Positions 8,049 to 16,973 of a DNA stretch of 64,000 nt are shown piece by piece. The translations under genes were made by a program, and so were the position numbers. The notes under the pieces are model-generated. The model was given only the letters and a program-made list of their open reading frames with translations. It was not told where the DNA came from and ran no database searches. This stretch comes from Gemmatimonadota bacterium (GTDB lineage: Bacteria > Gemmatimonadota > Gemmatimonadetes > Gemmatimonadales > GWC2-71-9). Location of the stretch: positions 186,001 to 250,000 of the forward strand of contig JADJAK010000006.1 in assembly GCA_016704275.1 (NCBI GenBank). The letters are read 5' to 3'. The first letter of the stretch is position 1. Each line of letters opens with the position of its first letter.

Positions 8049-9089
8049 TCAGGGCTTGAGCACTGTCCACTCGATCTCGTTGAGCAGCGTGCCGATCCGC
8101 TCCGCCGAGGGCGTCACGATCGTGAAGCAACCGGGGCCACCATCGGCCACCATGCCATCGAACTTGCCCACCGTCGTGCGAATCCACTCATCGTTGGCGT
8201 ACTGCCGGCGAAGGCAGAGGTGGACGCGGTACGGCTTCTCGAAGACAAGCGGCTTCAGGTGCCCCGCCCTGGTCCGGCGCACCGCGCGTTCTGCGGCGGC
8301 ACGGAGCATCTGATGCGAACGCGCCGGTGAGTGGTTGATCGCCGCCGACCCTGACAGCGCCGTCTTGACGATGACGGTCTCAATCGGCCCGAGCATCTCC
8401 TTCGTTTCGGCGGCGAGGACGTCATCGCCGGCGGTGAGGACGAACGGCACGCCCATCTCCCCGCCGATGAAGGCGGCGATCCCCGATTCGTTGAGGACCT
8501 TGCCGTTCACCATGAAGGAGTCGAGCGCGAACGAATGGGAGATGACCCCCGGCGACCCGGCGTTCGCATGGGCACCGACCATCATCATGGCATCCACCAT
8601 CGGATTGATCCCGGTCGACATCACGATCGGCTTGGGATAGCCGCGGATCAGGATCGCCTCGGGGTCGAGCTTGTCGACGAGGACATTGCGGAAGAGCGTC
8701 CCGCCATGACCATCGTTGACGATGAACTGCGTGGCACCGCCGGCGCGCGCCCCGGCGATGACGGCGTTGATCTCGTCGGTCAGCTCTTCACGGAAGCGCT
8801 CGTGCTGCGCGGTGCCGCCGCGGTACTCGGGCCGCATCTCGGTGGCGTTCCGCACGACGGCCGCCAGCCCTTCCATGTCGCCGATGATGTAGACGGTGAA
8901 GCCGCCGCGCTGCATGTCGAGCTCGAGCTTCCGGCGTGCTTCCTGGTACTCGAGGACGCCGTGGTGGGCCGAGGGCGGCGAGGTGTCACGCGGGGCGGCA
9001 GCAGGCGTCGCCGTGGCGGGGCGCGTCGCCTGTGCCCCGGCGGCGCACGGGGCCAGCAGCACGGCGGCGAGCAGGAGTCGGCGGCTCAC
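8049..9089 (-). CDS. secreted M55 family peptidase (D-aminopeptidase DppA-like), copy 2
   Basis: A 346-residue protein with a signal peptide (to about residue 20) and the M55 fold. The motifs are GDMEG (D-x-E zinc ligands) near 73, NDGHG near 130, GAHAN near 180, SHSFALDSF (catalytic His region) near 192, and NESGIAAF followed by VPFVLTAGDD. M55 peptidases are zinc enzymes that remove D-amino acids such as D-Ala, typically from peptidoglycan-derived peptides. The start GTG 9089 overlaps the stop of the upstream M55 gene (GTGA), so the two are translationally coupled. It is diverged from that paralogue but keeps all motifs. The signal peptide puts it in the periplasm, unlike cytosolic DppA. 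Confidence 0.88.
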   Translation of the reverse strand: MSRRLLLAAVLLAPCAAGAQATRPATATPAAAPRDTSPPSAHHGVLEYQEARRKLELDMQRGGFTVYIIGDMEGLAAVVRNATEMRPEYRGGTAQHERFREELTDEINAVIAGARAGGATQFIVNDGHGGTLFRNVLVDKLDPEAILIRGYPKPIVMSTGINPMVDAMMMVGAHANAGSPGVISHSFALDSFMVNGKVLNESGIAAFIGGEMGVPFVLTAGDDVLAAETKEMLGPIETVIVKTALSGSAAINHSPARSHQMLRAAAERAVRRTRAGHLKPLVFEKPYRVHLCLRRQYANDEWIRTTVGKFDGMVADGGPGCFTIVTPSAERIGTLLNEIEWTVLKP

Positions 9090-10084
9090 CGGAGCACCAC
9101 CCCTTCGATGGCGTCGAGGAGATAGCCCATCTCCCGCGCACTGTTGGTGACCAGTCGGAAGCTGCGCGGCCCCAGCTGCTCCAGCTTGAATTCGCGCAGC
9201 GCCTTCACGCCGGTCACGATGCTATCGGGGTACGACGCGCGCAGGGTGAAGTCCACGGTGTAGGGCTTTGCCATCGTGAACGGCTTGATCCCTCCCGCCA
9301 GTTCCTTGCGCACCGCCTGGGCGGCACCGGCCTTGAGCATCGCCCGGACCTTGGTCGGCGAGTAGGTGATGGCCGCCGAATGGCCGATCGCCCGCTTGGT
9401 GACGATCTCGACGAAGTCCTTGCCGAGAATCTGGCGCGTCTCCGCGATCAGGGCGTCGTCGCCGCTCACCAGCGACACCGAGACGCCCATCTCGCCGGCG
9501 ATCAAGGCGTTGATGCCCACTTCGTTGAGCCTGGTGCCGTTGATGGTGAACGCGTCGAACGCGAAGTTGTGCGCCATCACGCCGCCACTCCCCGGGGCAC
9601 CGTGCGCACCGGTGAACATGATCGTGCCGAAGGTCGAATCGAGGCCGGTGATCATCACCAGCGGCTTCGGGAAGCCACGCACCAGCATCGCACTGCTGTC
9701 GAGATCGAACGGAATGATGTTGGCGAAGAGGTTGCCGCCATGCCCCTCATTCACCACGAAGGAGCGGCCGCCCGCGGCCCGCGCCCCGGCGATCGTGGCG
9801 TTCACCTCCTTGGTCAGCAGCGAGCGGAAGCGATCCCAGTAGTCCGGGCTCGAGCGACCGGCGTAGGCTGGCGTTTCGTTGCCGGCCAGCACCTCGCGCG
9901 AATCCACGGCGCTTCCCATCCCCTCCATGTCGGGGACGATGAAGACCCGGAACCCCGCCTCATGCGGCGCGCGCTTGGCCCGGAAGAGGTTGAGGCGCGC
10001 GATCTGCGCGTCGGTCTGCGCGACGAGTGGCGCGGCAGCACCCCCGAAGAGCAGGGAGAGGAGGAACAGGGATCGAAGTCGCAT
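9086..10084 (-). CDS. secreted M55 family peptidase (D-aminopeptidase DppA-like), copy 1
   Basis: A 332-residue M55 peptidase with a signal peptide (MRLRSLFLLSLLFGGAAAP, cleavage after VAQ). Visible motifs are VPDMEG near 49, NEGHGGN near 110, TGAHGAPG near 163, AHNFAFDAF near 178 and NEVGINALIAGEMGV followed by LVSGDD. It is the first gene of a tandem pair; the second starts inside its stop codon. I chose ATG 10084 because the signal peptide begins there, although an in-frame start at 10114 exists in the leader. It probably degrades D-amino-acid peptides in the periplasm, with the paralogue giving altered specificity. Confidence 0.87.
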   Translation of the reverse strand: MRLRSLFLLSLLFGGAAAPLVAQTDAQIARLNLFRAKRAPHEAGFRVFIVPDMEGMGSAVDSREVLAGNETPAYAGRSSPDYWDRFRSLLTKEVNATIAGARAAGGRSFVVNEGHGGNLFANIIPFDLDSSAMLVRGFPKPLVMITGLDSTFGTIMFTGAHGAPGSGGVMAHNFAFDAFTINGTRLNEVGINALIAGEMGVSVSLVSGDDALIAETRQILGKDFVEIVTKRAIGHSAAITYSPTKVRAMLKAGAAQAVRKELAGGIKPFTMAKPYTVDFTLRASYPDSIVTGVKALREFKLEQLGPRSFRLVTNSAREMGYLLDAIEGVVLR

Positions 10085-10130
10085 CGGGGGCTCGGAGGTG
10101 AGAGAGAGTACCAATGTCGCGCATCCAGCT

Positions 10131-10165
10131 ATCGATCATCGATGATCGATCGTCGATCATCGATG
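10131..10165. repeat. ATCGATCATCGATGATCGAT palindrome cluster
   Basis: A perfect 20-base palindrome occupies 10131-10150, followed by further GATC/ATCGA units to about 10165. It lies between the aldehyde dehydrogenase stop and the start of the M55 pair, and matches the repeats at 1461-1563. Confidence 0.7.
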
Positions 10166-10170
10166 CCGCA

Positions 10171-11595
10171 TCATCCCAATATCAAGAGTCGCTTCTCCGT
10201 CATCGCCTCGATCGCATAGCGGACACCCTCGCGACCGGTGCCGGACTGCTTGACGCCGCCGTAGGGGAGGTGGTCGACGCGGAAGCCGGAGATGTCGTTC
10301 ACCACCACGCCGCCGACCTCGAGTCGCTCGAAGGCGCGCAGGATCCGGTGGATGTCGTTGGTGAAGAGGCCGGCCTGGAGGCCGTAGGGCGAGTCGTTGG
10401 CGATGTCGAGGGCGGCGTCGAAGTCCGCGAATCGGCGCACGGTGGTGACCGGCGCGAAGATCTCGGCGCAATTGACCTGCATCGCACTGGTCGTGTCGAG
10501 CAGGACGGTCGGGCGCATCAGCGCGCCGGTCCGGGTGCCACCGACGGCCAATCGTGCCCCGGCCGCGACCGCCTCCGTCACCCACGCGACGGCCCGGGCG
10601 GCACTCGCCTCATCGATCATCGGGCCGACATCCGTCGCCTCGTCGAGGGGATCGCCGCACCGCAATGCGGCCACCGCGTCGGTGAAGGCCGAGACAAAGG
10701 CGTCGTACACATCGCCATGCACCAGGATCCGCTGCGTCGAGATGCACGACTGGCCGGCATAGCTGTAGCCGCCCACCACACATCGGCGCACGGCGTGGGC
10801 AATGTCGGCGTCGCGCTCGACGATCACGGCCGCGTTGCCCCCAAGTTCCAGCGACACATGGGTCATCGGTGCGCGGGCACGAATCATCCATCCCACGCGC
10901 GCGGAGCCGGTGAAGGAGATCAACCGCACCCGCGGGTCGTCGAGCAGCGGGGCCGCGTCGTCGTTGGTGCAGGGGAGGATCGAGAGCGCGCCGGCCGGGT
11001 AGCCGGCCCCGGCGATGATCTCGGCCAGCAGCAGCGTCGACAGCGGGTCCTGCGGGGGCGGCTTGAGCACCATGGTTGCGCCGCACGCGATCATCGGCGC
11101 CAGCTTGTGGGCCGCGAGGAGGACCGGGAAGTTGAACGGCGTGATCGCGCTGATCGGGGCGAGGGGAAAGCGGCGCGTGATCGCGAGGCGATGTTCACCG
11201 TGCGGCATCAGGTCGGTTGGGATCACCTCGCCGCCGATGCGGGTCGCCTCCTCGGCACCCTGTCGGAAGACGAAGATCGCGCGGTCCAGCTCCAGCCGGG
11301 CGGCAGTGACCGGTTTCCCTGCCTCGGACGCGAGCAGCCGGGCGACCTCCTCCCGCCGCAGCTGCAGCCCGTCGGCGATCCGTTCCAGCACGGCCGCCCT
11401 CGCGTGCGATGGCATCGCCGCGGCTTCGGGCGCGGCACGCACCGCCGCGTCGAGCGCCGCTTCCACGTCGGCGCGCGACGCCACCGCCGCGCACCCGACG
11501 ACCGCCCCGTCGTGGGGGCTCCGGATCGTCCAGGTCGAGTCGCCCTGTCGCAGCTCGCCGGCGAGCAGGAAGGGAACGGGGCTGCCTACGGTCAC
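10171..11595 (-). CDS. NAD(P)-dependent aldehyde dehydrogenase family protein
   Basis: A 474-residue enzyme that oxidises an aldehyde to the carboxylic acid or, for some members, to the acyl-CoA. Motifs in order are the TPFNFP cofactor-binding segment near 150, FTGSARVG near 225, the catalytic glutamate in LELGGN near 247 and the catalytic cysteine in YAGQSCIS near 280. The C-terminal EIFAPVT and TGREGVRYAIEAMTE segments are typical of the SSADH/glyceraldehyde-3-phosphate (GapN-like) group. Length is normal for the family. The start is GTG at 11595. It is divergent from the large glycosidase gene; the substrate is uncertain. Confidence 0.88.
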   Translation of the reverse strand: MTVGSPVPFLLAGELRQGDSTWTIRSPHDGAVVGCAAVASRADVEAALDAAVRAAPEAAAMPSHARAAVLERIADGLQLRREEVARLLASEAGKPVTAARLELDRAIFVFRQGAEEATRIGGEVIPTDLMPHGEHRLAITRRFPLAPISAITPFNFPVLLAAHKLAPMIACGATMVLKPPPQDPLSTLLLAEIIAGAGYPAGALSILPCTNDDAAPLLDDPRVRLISFTGSARVGWMIRARAPMTHVSLELGGNAAVIVERDADIAHAVRRCVVGGYSYAGQSCISTQRILVHGDVYDAFVSAFTDAVAALRCGDPLDEATDVGPMIDEASAARAVAWVTEAVAAGARLAVGGTRTGALMRPTVLLDTTSAMQVNCAEIFAPVTTVRRFADFDAALDIANDSPYGLQAGLFTNDIHRILRAFERLEVGGVVVNDISGFRVDHLPYGGVKQSGTGREGVRYAIEAMTEKRLLILG

Positions 11596-11746
11596 GGGAG
11601 GCCGTCGCGAGGTTCGGGAATCGGGATCGAGGGAGTCACCCGGCGTGCTGCGGGTTGGAGGACGATACGACTGCCGGAGCCACGGCGCCAGTCGGCCTCA
11701 CGCCGCGCCCTTGCGGTGCGCCCCGCGCGGCATGCACTCTTTCCCG

Positions 11747-14497
11747 ATGCAACCCATCAGCCGTGGTTCCCGCATCGTCGCCCTCGTCGCGGCCCTGGTC
11801 GGCCATCCCGCCCTCCCCGCCTCCGCCCAGACACCGCCACCCCGCGCGCCCGGCACGCCGGCGGCCGTGACGGCCAAGGTCTTCGAGGACGGGTCGCTCG
11901 CCATCCCCGCCTTCCGCTTCGGCGAGTCCCCGCTGGCGTTGTCTGGGCCCGCGCGTCCGGGGGCGTACCTCTCGGCGGTCGGGCGGCGCGCCATCGCGAT
12001 GGGCACCGAAGACGGGCGCCTTGAGCTCTGGTCGTGGCCGATCAAGTGGCTCCATGACTTCGAGCTCTCGTTTCGGGTGCCCAAGTACACCGAACCGATC
12101 GCCGGGCGGAGCGTCGCGCGGTCGGTGATCGAGCGCCCAGAGGGGGTGACCATTGAGTACAGCCACGAACAGTTCACCGTGCGCGAGCACATCTTCGTCC
12201 CCCTCGATCAGCCAGCCGTCGTCATCCTGCTCGAGGTCGACGCGATCCGCCCGCTCGAGATCATCGCGCGGTTTGCCCCCGACATCCACTACGCCTGGCC
12301 CGCCGGACTCGGCGGCCAGTACCTGATCTGGGAACAGCAGGCGCGCGCCTTCCTCTTCTCCGAGGGGAAGCAGTCGATCAACGCCTTCCTCGGTTCGCCG
12401 GCCGTCACCGAAGCGTCGGACGTGCCGGCTCACATGCTCTCCGCAGCACCACCGCAGTTGGTGATCGGTGTCGGGGGTGCCGGTGAGCGCTACACCGCAC
12501 CGCGCCTCGGCGAGCCGCCGGGGAAGAGCGTGAACCTGCGCGTTGCCTACATCCCGATCGTGCTGGCCGGCGGCGCCATGCCGCGCGATTCGGCGCTCGC
12601 CCTCTATCGGGCCCTGGTGCAACCGGGTGCGGCCGAGCGGGCGTGGCGGCAGCGGGTGGCGCACGCCGATTCGCTGCGCACCACGCAGTTCGCGCTGCAT
12701 TCGCCGAGCCCGGAACTCGACCGTGCCGTCGAGTATGCCAAGGTCAACCTCGACGAATCGTACGTCTGCAATCCCGACCTCGGCTGCGGACTGGTCGCGG
12801 GCTATGGACTCTCGGGTGGTGCCACCGACCGGCCGGGCTTTGGCTGGTTCTTCGGCGGTGACGCGGCAATCAATTCGCTGGCGATGACCGGCGCGGGGCA
12901 GGGCACCCTGGTGCGCGACGGCGCGCTCCGCTTCTTCGCGAAGTATCAGCGCGCCGACGGGAAGATCACCCACGAGATCTCGCAGGGCGCCGGACGCGTC
13001 GACTGGTTTGCCTACCCCTACGCCTTCTATCACGGCGACACCACGCCGTTCTGGATCCTCGCGACCGGCGAGTACTGGCGCCAGACCAACGACATGACGC
13101 TCGTGAAGGAGTTGTGGCCCAACCTCAAGCGGGCGTACCAGTGGTCGCTGGCCACCGACAAGAACGGCGACGGCCTGATGGAGAATCCCTCGGCCGGCGC
13201 GGGGGCGCTCGAAGTGGGCGACCTGCAGATCGGCATCCTCTCCGACGTCTATCTCAGCGGCGTGTGGGTGTCCGCCCTCGACCGCTTCGCCAGAATGGCC
13301 GAGGCCAACGGCGAGCCGACGCTGGCGACCGAGGCGCGCGCGGTGCGAGCCAAGGCGATCGCGACGATGGAGGCGAAGCTCTGGCTGCCGGCGCAGCGGC
13401 AGTACGCCTTTGCCTTGCTGCAGGATGGCACGGTCAATCCGAGCCTGACGGCGTGGGCCGCAACCGCGATGGCCTTCGATGTCTTCATGCCTGCGCGCGG
13501 CGCCGAGATGGCGGCGCGGCTCGCGTCGTCGACGATCCTCACCGACTGGGGAGCGCGTCCGCTCAACTCGGCCAGCCCGCTCTTCGATCCACTCCACTAC
13601 AACAACGGTGCCGTCTGGCCGTTCGTGACCGGCTTCGTCTCGCTCGCCGAGTATCGCTACCACAACGCGACTGCGGGGTTCTTCGCGCTGCAAGCGGTCG
13701 TCCGGACCGGCTTCGACGAGGCGCTCGGTCGGAATCCCGAGGTGTTCTCCGGCCGCTTCTACAAGCCGCTCGACACGGCGGTGCCGCAGCAATTCTTTGC
13801 GACGTCGATGGTGTTGACGCCGCTGATCCGCGGCCTGCTCGGGCTCGACGTCGATGCCCCGTCGAGGCGACTCGTCGTGGCGCCGCATCTCCCGCCCGAC
13901 TGGGACAGCGTGACCGTCGAGCACGTGCCGGTCGGGGCGGGCCGCCTGACGCTCTCGGTCCGGCGTTCCGCCGCCAGCCTGACGCTGACGGCGATTCGCG
14001 AGACCGCTGACGCGACGCCGCTCGAGATCGAGTTTGCGCCGGCATTGCCGCTGGGTGCTCGTGTCACCACGGCGGCGGCGGTGCAGTCGACGGCGGGCGA
14101 CCTGCATGCGTCGGTACGCGGCACGCTCGACCGTCAACTCACGCTCACGGTTGGCTACAGCGGGGGCTGGGCGATCGTCCCGCCGGTGATGCCGCCGACC
14201 ATTGGTGCCCGGTCGGCCGCGCCGCGGGTGCTGAGCGAGCGGATCGTGAACGGCGACTATCAGGTCGCCTTCGAGGGGCTCGCGGGACAGAGTTACACCT
14301 TTCGGCTGCTGACCCCGGTGCCCGATGCCAACGCACCCCTGCGGGTGATGAGCGCCGAGGCGAGCGCCGTCGGGGTGCGTCCGGTGCCGGATGCGCCAAG
14401 GGCGCGCCTGGTCACGGTCACCTTCCCGTCGACTGGCACGCCCAACAGCGACAACTACGTCCCGGCCACGGTGCGCTTCAGCGTGGCACCGCAGTAA
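11747..14497 (+). CDS. secreted six-hairpin glycosidase (GH63/amylo-alpha-1,6-glucosidase-like)
   Basis: A 916-residue exported protein with a signal peptide ending PASAQ (about residue 27). The N-terminal half is a beta-sandwich (about 40-330). The catalytic (alpha/alpha)6 barrel spans about 350-720, with GFGWFFGGDAAINSLAM near 364, RVDWFAYPYAFYHGD near 420, NGDGLMENPSAG near 472 and LHYNNGAVWPFVTGF near 615. C-terminal beta domains complete it. This layout is seen in glycogen debranching enzymes and GH63-type glucosidases; the exact linkage specificity is not clear. I chose ATG 11747 for its compact signal peptide; ATG 11732 would add five residues. Its stop codon abuts that of the convergent serine hydrolase with no base between. 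Confidence 0.8.
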   Translation: MQPISRGSRIVALVAALVGHPALPASAQTPPPRAPGTPAAVTAKVFEDGSLAIPAFRFGESPLALSGPARPGAYLSAVGRRAIAMGTEDGRLELWSWPIKWLHDFELSFRVPKYTEPIAGRSVARSVIERPEGVTIEYSHEQFTVREHIFVPLDQPAVVILLEVDAIRPLEIIARFAPDIHYAWPAGLGGQYLIWEQQARAFLFSEGKQSINAFLGSPAVTEASDVPAHMLSAAPPQLVIGVGGAGERYTAPRLGEPPGKSVNLRVAYIPIVLAGGAMPRDSALALYRALVQPGAAERAWRQRVAHADSLRTTQFALHSPSPELDRAVEYAKVNLDESYVCNPDLGCGLVAGYGLSGGATDRPGFGWFFGGDAAINSLAMTGAGQGTLVRDGALRFFAKYQRADGKITHEISQGAGRVDWFAYPYAFYHGDTTPFWILATGEYWRQTNDMTLVKELWPNLKRAYQWSLATDKNGDGLMENPSAGAGALEVGDLQIGILSDVYLSGVWVSALDRFARMAEANGEPTLATEARAVRAKAIATMEAKLWLPAQRQYAFALLQDGTVNPSLTAWAATAMAFDVFMPARGAEMAARLASSTILTDWGARPLNSASPLFDPLHYNNGAVWPFVTGFVSLAEYRYHNATAGFFALQAVVRTGFDEALGRNPEVFSGRFYKPLDTAVPQQFFATSMVLTPLIRGLLGLDVDAPSRRLVVAPHLPPDWDSVTVEHVPVGAGRLTLSVRRSAASLTLTAIRETADATPLEIEFAPALPLGARVTTAAAVQSTAGDLHASVRGTLDRQLTLTVGYSGGWAIVPPVMPPTIGARSAAPRVLSERIVNGDYQVAFEGLAGQSYTFRLLTPVPDANAPLRVMSAEASAVGVRPVPDAPRARLVTVTFPSTGTPNSDNYVPATVRFSVAPQ

Positions 14498-16042
14498 CTA
14501 CCGGCGCGCCTTCGGCTTCAGCAGCAGGTCGTGGAAGTCGAAGGAGAAGTCGGTCTCCGGATCGGCGGCCACCATCTTGACCTGATCGATGGTGCCATCA
14601 GGATTCAGCTGGAAGGTGACATAGGCGTCGGCGCGCATCTCGCGATCATCCCATCGCGCCAGAAAGGTGTCGTGCTGCCAGTGCACCAGTTCGCCCTGCA
14701 GCTGGGGCGTGTGGCTCATCGCAATCCGCAGCTTGCCATTCGCGAAACTCACCACCACGTCACCATACCACGCATCCTCATAGGTACGCGCATAGTTGGC
14801 GAGGCCGAGTGAAGGGCCCTTGGTCGAGTCGCGCGCGGCGCTGGTCGCCTTCCGCTGCTGCGCCATCATCGTCTGCTGGCGCGCGGCGAGCTTGGAATAG
14901 CCGCCGATGAAATCCCAGGGCGGGGTGGTGCCGAGCGCGTAGTCGAGCAGCGACCAGCCGGCGGCGAGGAAAGTGGTGGCCTCGCTGTTGGTGAGCACCG
15001 CCACGCCGACCCGCGCCTCGGGAATGAACGCCACGAACGAGAGGTAGCCCGGCAATCCACCAGTGTGCCACACGACCTTCCGGCCGCGGAAGTCGTTGGT
15101 CTGGAAGCCGAGCGCGTAGAGGTTGAACTGTTTGGCGAGCGGTGCCAGTTCGGGAGCCGCCGGACCGGCGCCCATTGGCGTCACGCCCGTCCAGATCTCG
15201 CGCGCGGTGCGGGCGCTCACGAGACGTTCGCCGTTGGCGAGCTTGCCGCTGTCGAGCTGCACCAGCAGCCACTTGGCGATGTCGCGTGCGCCGGCGTTGA
15301 TCCCGCCGGCGGGGTTGGTGTTGTCGCTGATCATCGGGGCAATGACCCGGAGCGTGCCGTTGATCTCGGCATGCGTGGTGGCGACGTCGTTCGTGCCCGC
15401 AGCGTCGGAGTGGCGGACCGTGCTTGTTGTCATCCCGACGCGCGCGAGGATGCGCTGCTGCACGAACTGCTCCCATGTCATCCCGCTCACCCGCGCGATC
15501 ACCTCGCCCGCCACGAGGTAGAGGACGTTGTCGTAGGCGTAGGCGGTGCGGAACGAGGTGGCCGGCTTGATGTAGCGGAGGCGCTGCATCACTTCGGTGC
15601 GCGTGTAGGTCGACGCGGGCCACCAGAGGAGGTCGCCGGCGCCGAGTCCGAGGCCGGAGCGATGCACGAGGAGGTCGCGGATCGTGAGCTCGCGGGTGAC
15701 GAAGGGGTCGTACATCGCGAACTCGGGGAGATAGCGAATCACCGGCGCATCCCACGCCAGCTTCCCTTCCTCGACGAGGATGCCGAGGGCGGTGGCCGTG
15801 AACGCCTTGGTGTTGGAGGCGATGCCGAAGCGGGTGTCCGGGCCGACGGGTTCCGGCGACCCGAGCTTCTTGACGCCGTAGCCACGCGCGACGATCACCT
15901 TGCCGTCCTTGACGACCGCGACGGCGACACCGGGCGTGTGGAAGGTGGCCAGGGCGGCATTGACGATGCTGTCGATCGCCGCTGGCGACTGCGCCGGCAC
16001 GGCAGCGGGGAGGAGGCAGAGGGCCAGCAGCAGGCGGCGCAT
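14498..16042 (-). CDS. serine hydrolase of the class C beta-lactamase/penicillin-binding fold
   Basis: A 514-residue protein with a short signal peptide (cleavage after VPAQ). The catalytic triad motifs are present: S-x-x-K as SNTK near 77, Y-x-N as YDN near 171 and HTG near 330. A C-terminal beta domain of DUF3471 type (about 400-510) is common in the family. Members hydrolyse peptides, esters or beta-lactams; without close homologues the substrate is open and antibiotic resistance should not be assumed. The ABM gene lies 30 bases upstream on the same strand, so it may end that operon. Confidence 0.88.
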   Translation of the reverse strand: MRRLLLALCLLPAAVPAQSPAAIDSIVNAALATFHTPGVAVAVVKDGKVIVARGYGVKKLGSPEPVGPDTRFGIASNTKAFTATALGILVEEGKLAWDAPVIRYLPEFAMYDPFVTRELTIRDLLVHRSGLGLGAGDLLWWPASTYTRTEVMQRLRYIKPATSFRTAYAYDNVLYLVAGEVIARVSGMTWEQFVQQRILARVGMTTSTVRHSDAAGTNDVATTHAEINGTLRVIAPMISDNTNPAGGINAGARDIAKWLLVQLDSGKLANGERLVSARTAREIWTGVTPMGAGPAAPELAPLAKQFNLYALGFQTNDFRGRKVVWHTGGLPGYLSFVAFIPEARVGVAVLTNSEATTFLAAGWSLLDYALGTTPPWDFIGGYSKLAARQQTMMAQQRKATSAARDSTKGPSLGLANYARTYEDAWYGDVVVSFANGKLRIAMSHTPQLQGELVHWQHDTFLARWDDREMRADAYVTFQLNPDGTIDQVKMVAADPETDFSFDFHDLLLKPKARR

Positions 16043-16072
16043 CGGCGGGTCCGGTAAAGGGAGAGGGAACGA

Positions 16073-16438
16073 CTAGCGGCTGAACCCCGCCGCGGGCGGG
16101 AAATAGACGGCACCGACCGACGCGAGCCCCTCGCGGATGGCGGCATTGGGCCGGCCATAGAGGATCACGCGCGTCGGGGTGAGCAGTTCCATGAAGCGGG
16201 CGGCGTACTTCTCGCCGAAGGTCGCCATGTGGATCTCGGCGGCGGCGCAATCGACATAGCGCTCGAAGAGGTGGCAGGTGGTGCCGTCCTGGCTGAGGCT
16301 CCATTCATAATCGAGCGTACCGGGCTCATTCGCCTCGGTCGCGGCGGCCATCTCGTGCATGAGGGCGCGCAGGTCTGCCTGGCGGCCAGGGGCGACCTGC
16401 ATGTCGAGCGTCCAGACGACGTGGTTGTTCACTGCCAC
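16073..16438 (-). CDS. antibiotic biosynthesis monooxygenase (ABM) domain protein
   Basis: A 121-residue ferredoxin-like dimeric alpha+beta barrel protein. HVVWTLDMQVAPGRQADLRALMHEMA at the start and FERYVDCAAAEIHM in the middle are typical of ABM/YgiN-like quinol or small-molecule oxygenases. The start is uncertain: GTG 16438 begins the domain, whereas ATG 16504 would add 22 Arg/Pro-rich residues that overlap the upstream coding end, so I prefer the shorter form. It follows the SnoaL-like gene and the peroxiredoxin gene, suggesting an oxidative-stress role. A catalytic role is not demonstrated by sequence. Confidence 0.75.
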   Translation of the reverse strand: MAVNNHVVWTLDMQVAPGRQADLRALMHEMAAATEANEPGTLDYEWSLSQDGTTCHLFERYVDCAAAEIHMATFGEKYAARFMELLTPTRVILYGRPNAAIREGLASVGAVYFPPAAGFSR

Positions 16439-16472
16439 TCCGTAGGTGCGGGCCGGGAAAGGGCGAGGTCGA

Positions 16473-16973
16473 TCAATGCGGGAGGCGGTCCCAGGCCGCG
16501 GCATCGATCGGCCCGATCTGATGTTCCATCAGGATGCGCCACGCGCCGTTGTGCTTGGTCAGCAACGCCTCGAACGCAATCGTGCTCGACGTCCGCACGC
16601 CCGCCTTGTCGGTGACAGTGTACTTGAAGGCGCCCGACTGGAAGGCCGTCGTGGCATTGTCTTGCCGCTTGCCGAACCGGAGCTCCACCATCGCGGTGCT
16701 GCCGGCGTTCTTCATGGTGACCATGTCCTTGCCCCAGATGGCGAGGACCTCGGCGATCGGCTGCGTGCCGCGGCCATCGACGTAGATGGCGTTGGGGTGA
16801 TACACCTTCCCCATCGCCACGATGTCGCTGCTCACGACGGTTGCCGCGACCACCTTCCAGACCTCGGCGTCGATGGTGCGGCTGGTCGCACTGGCCGTGG
16901 CCGTCGCGGCCTGCGCCGACACGAGTGCCGGGGTTGCCACCGCCAGCGCAAGCAGGAGTGGGAGGCGTCGCAT
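16473..16973 (-). CDS. secreted SnoaL-like/DUF4440 nuclear transport factor 2 fold protein
   Basis: A 166-residue protein with a signal peptide (MRRLPLLLALAVATPALVSAQ). The mature domain is a cone-shaped NTF2/SnoaL fold: IVAMGKVYHPNAIYVDGRG near 60, then MVELRFGKR and AWRILMEHQIG at the end, as in DUF4440-type proteins. Many members have no proven enzyme activity. The ATG overlaps the stop of the peroxiredoxin gene (ATGA), giving translational coupling. Confidence 0.82.
   Translation of the reverse strand: MRRLPLLLALAVATPALVSAQAATATASATSRTIDAEVWKVVAATVVSSDIVAMGKVYHPNAIYVDGRGTQPIAEVLAIWGKDMVTMKNAGSTAMVELRFGKRQDNATTAFQSGAFKYTVTDKAGVRTSSTIAFEALLTKHNGAWRILMEHQIGPIDAAAWDRLPH

Noticed and set aside
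11636..14137. 833-residue minus-strand reading frame opposite the glycosidase
   Set aside because: No motif; an antisense shadow of a conserved six-hairpin glycosidase in GC-rich DNA.
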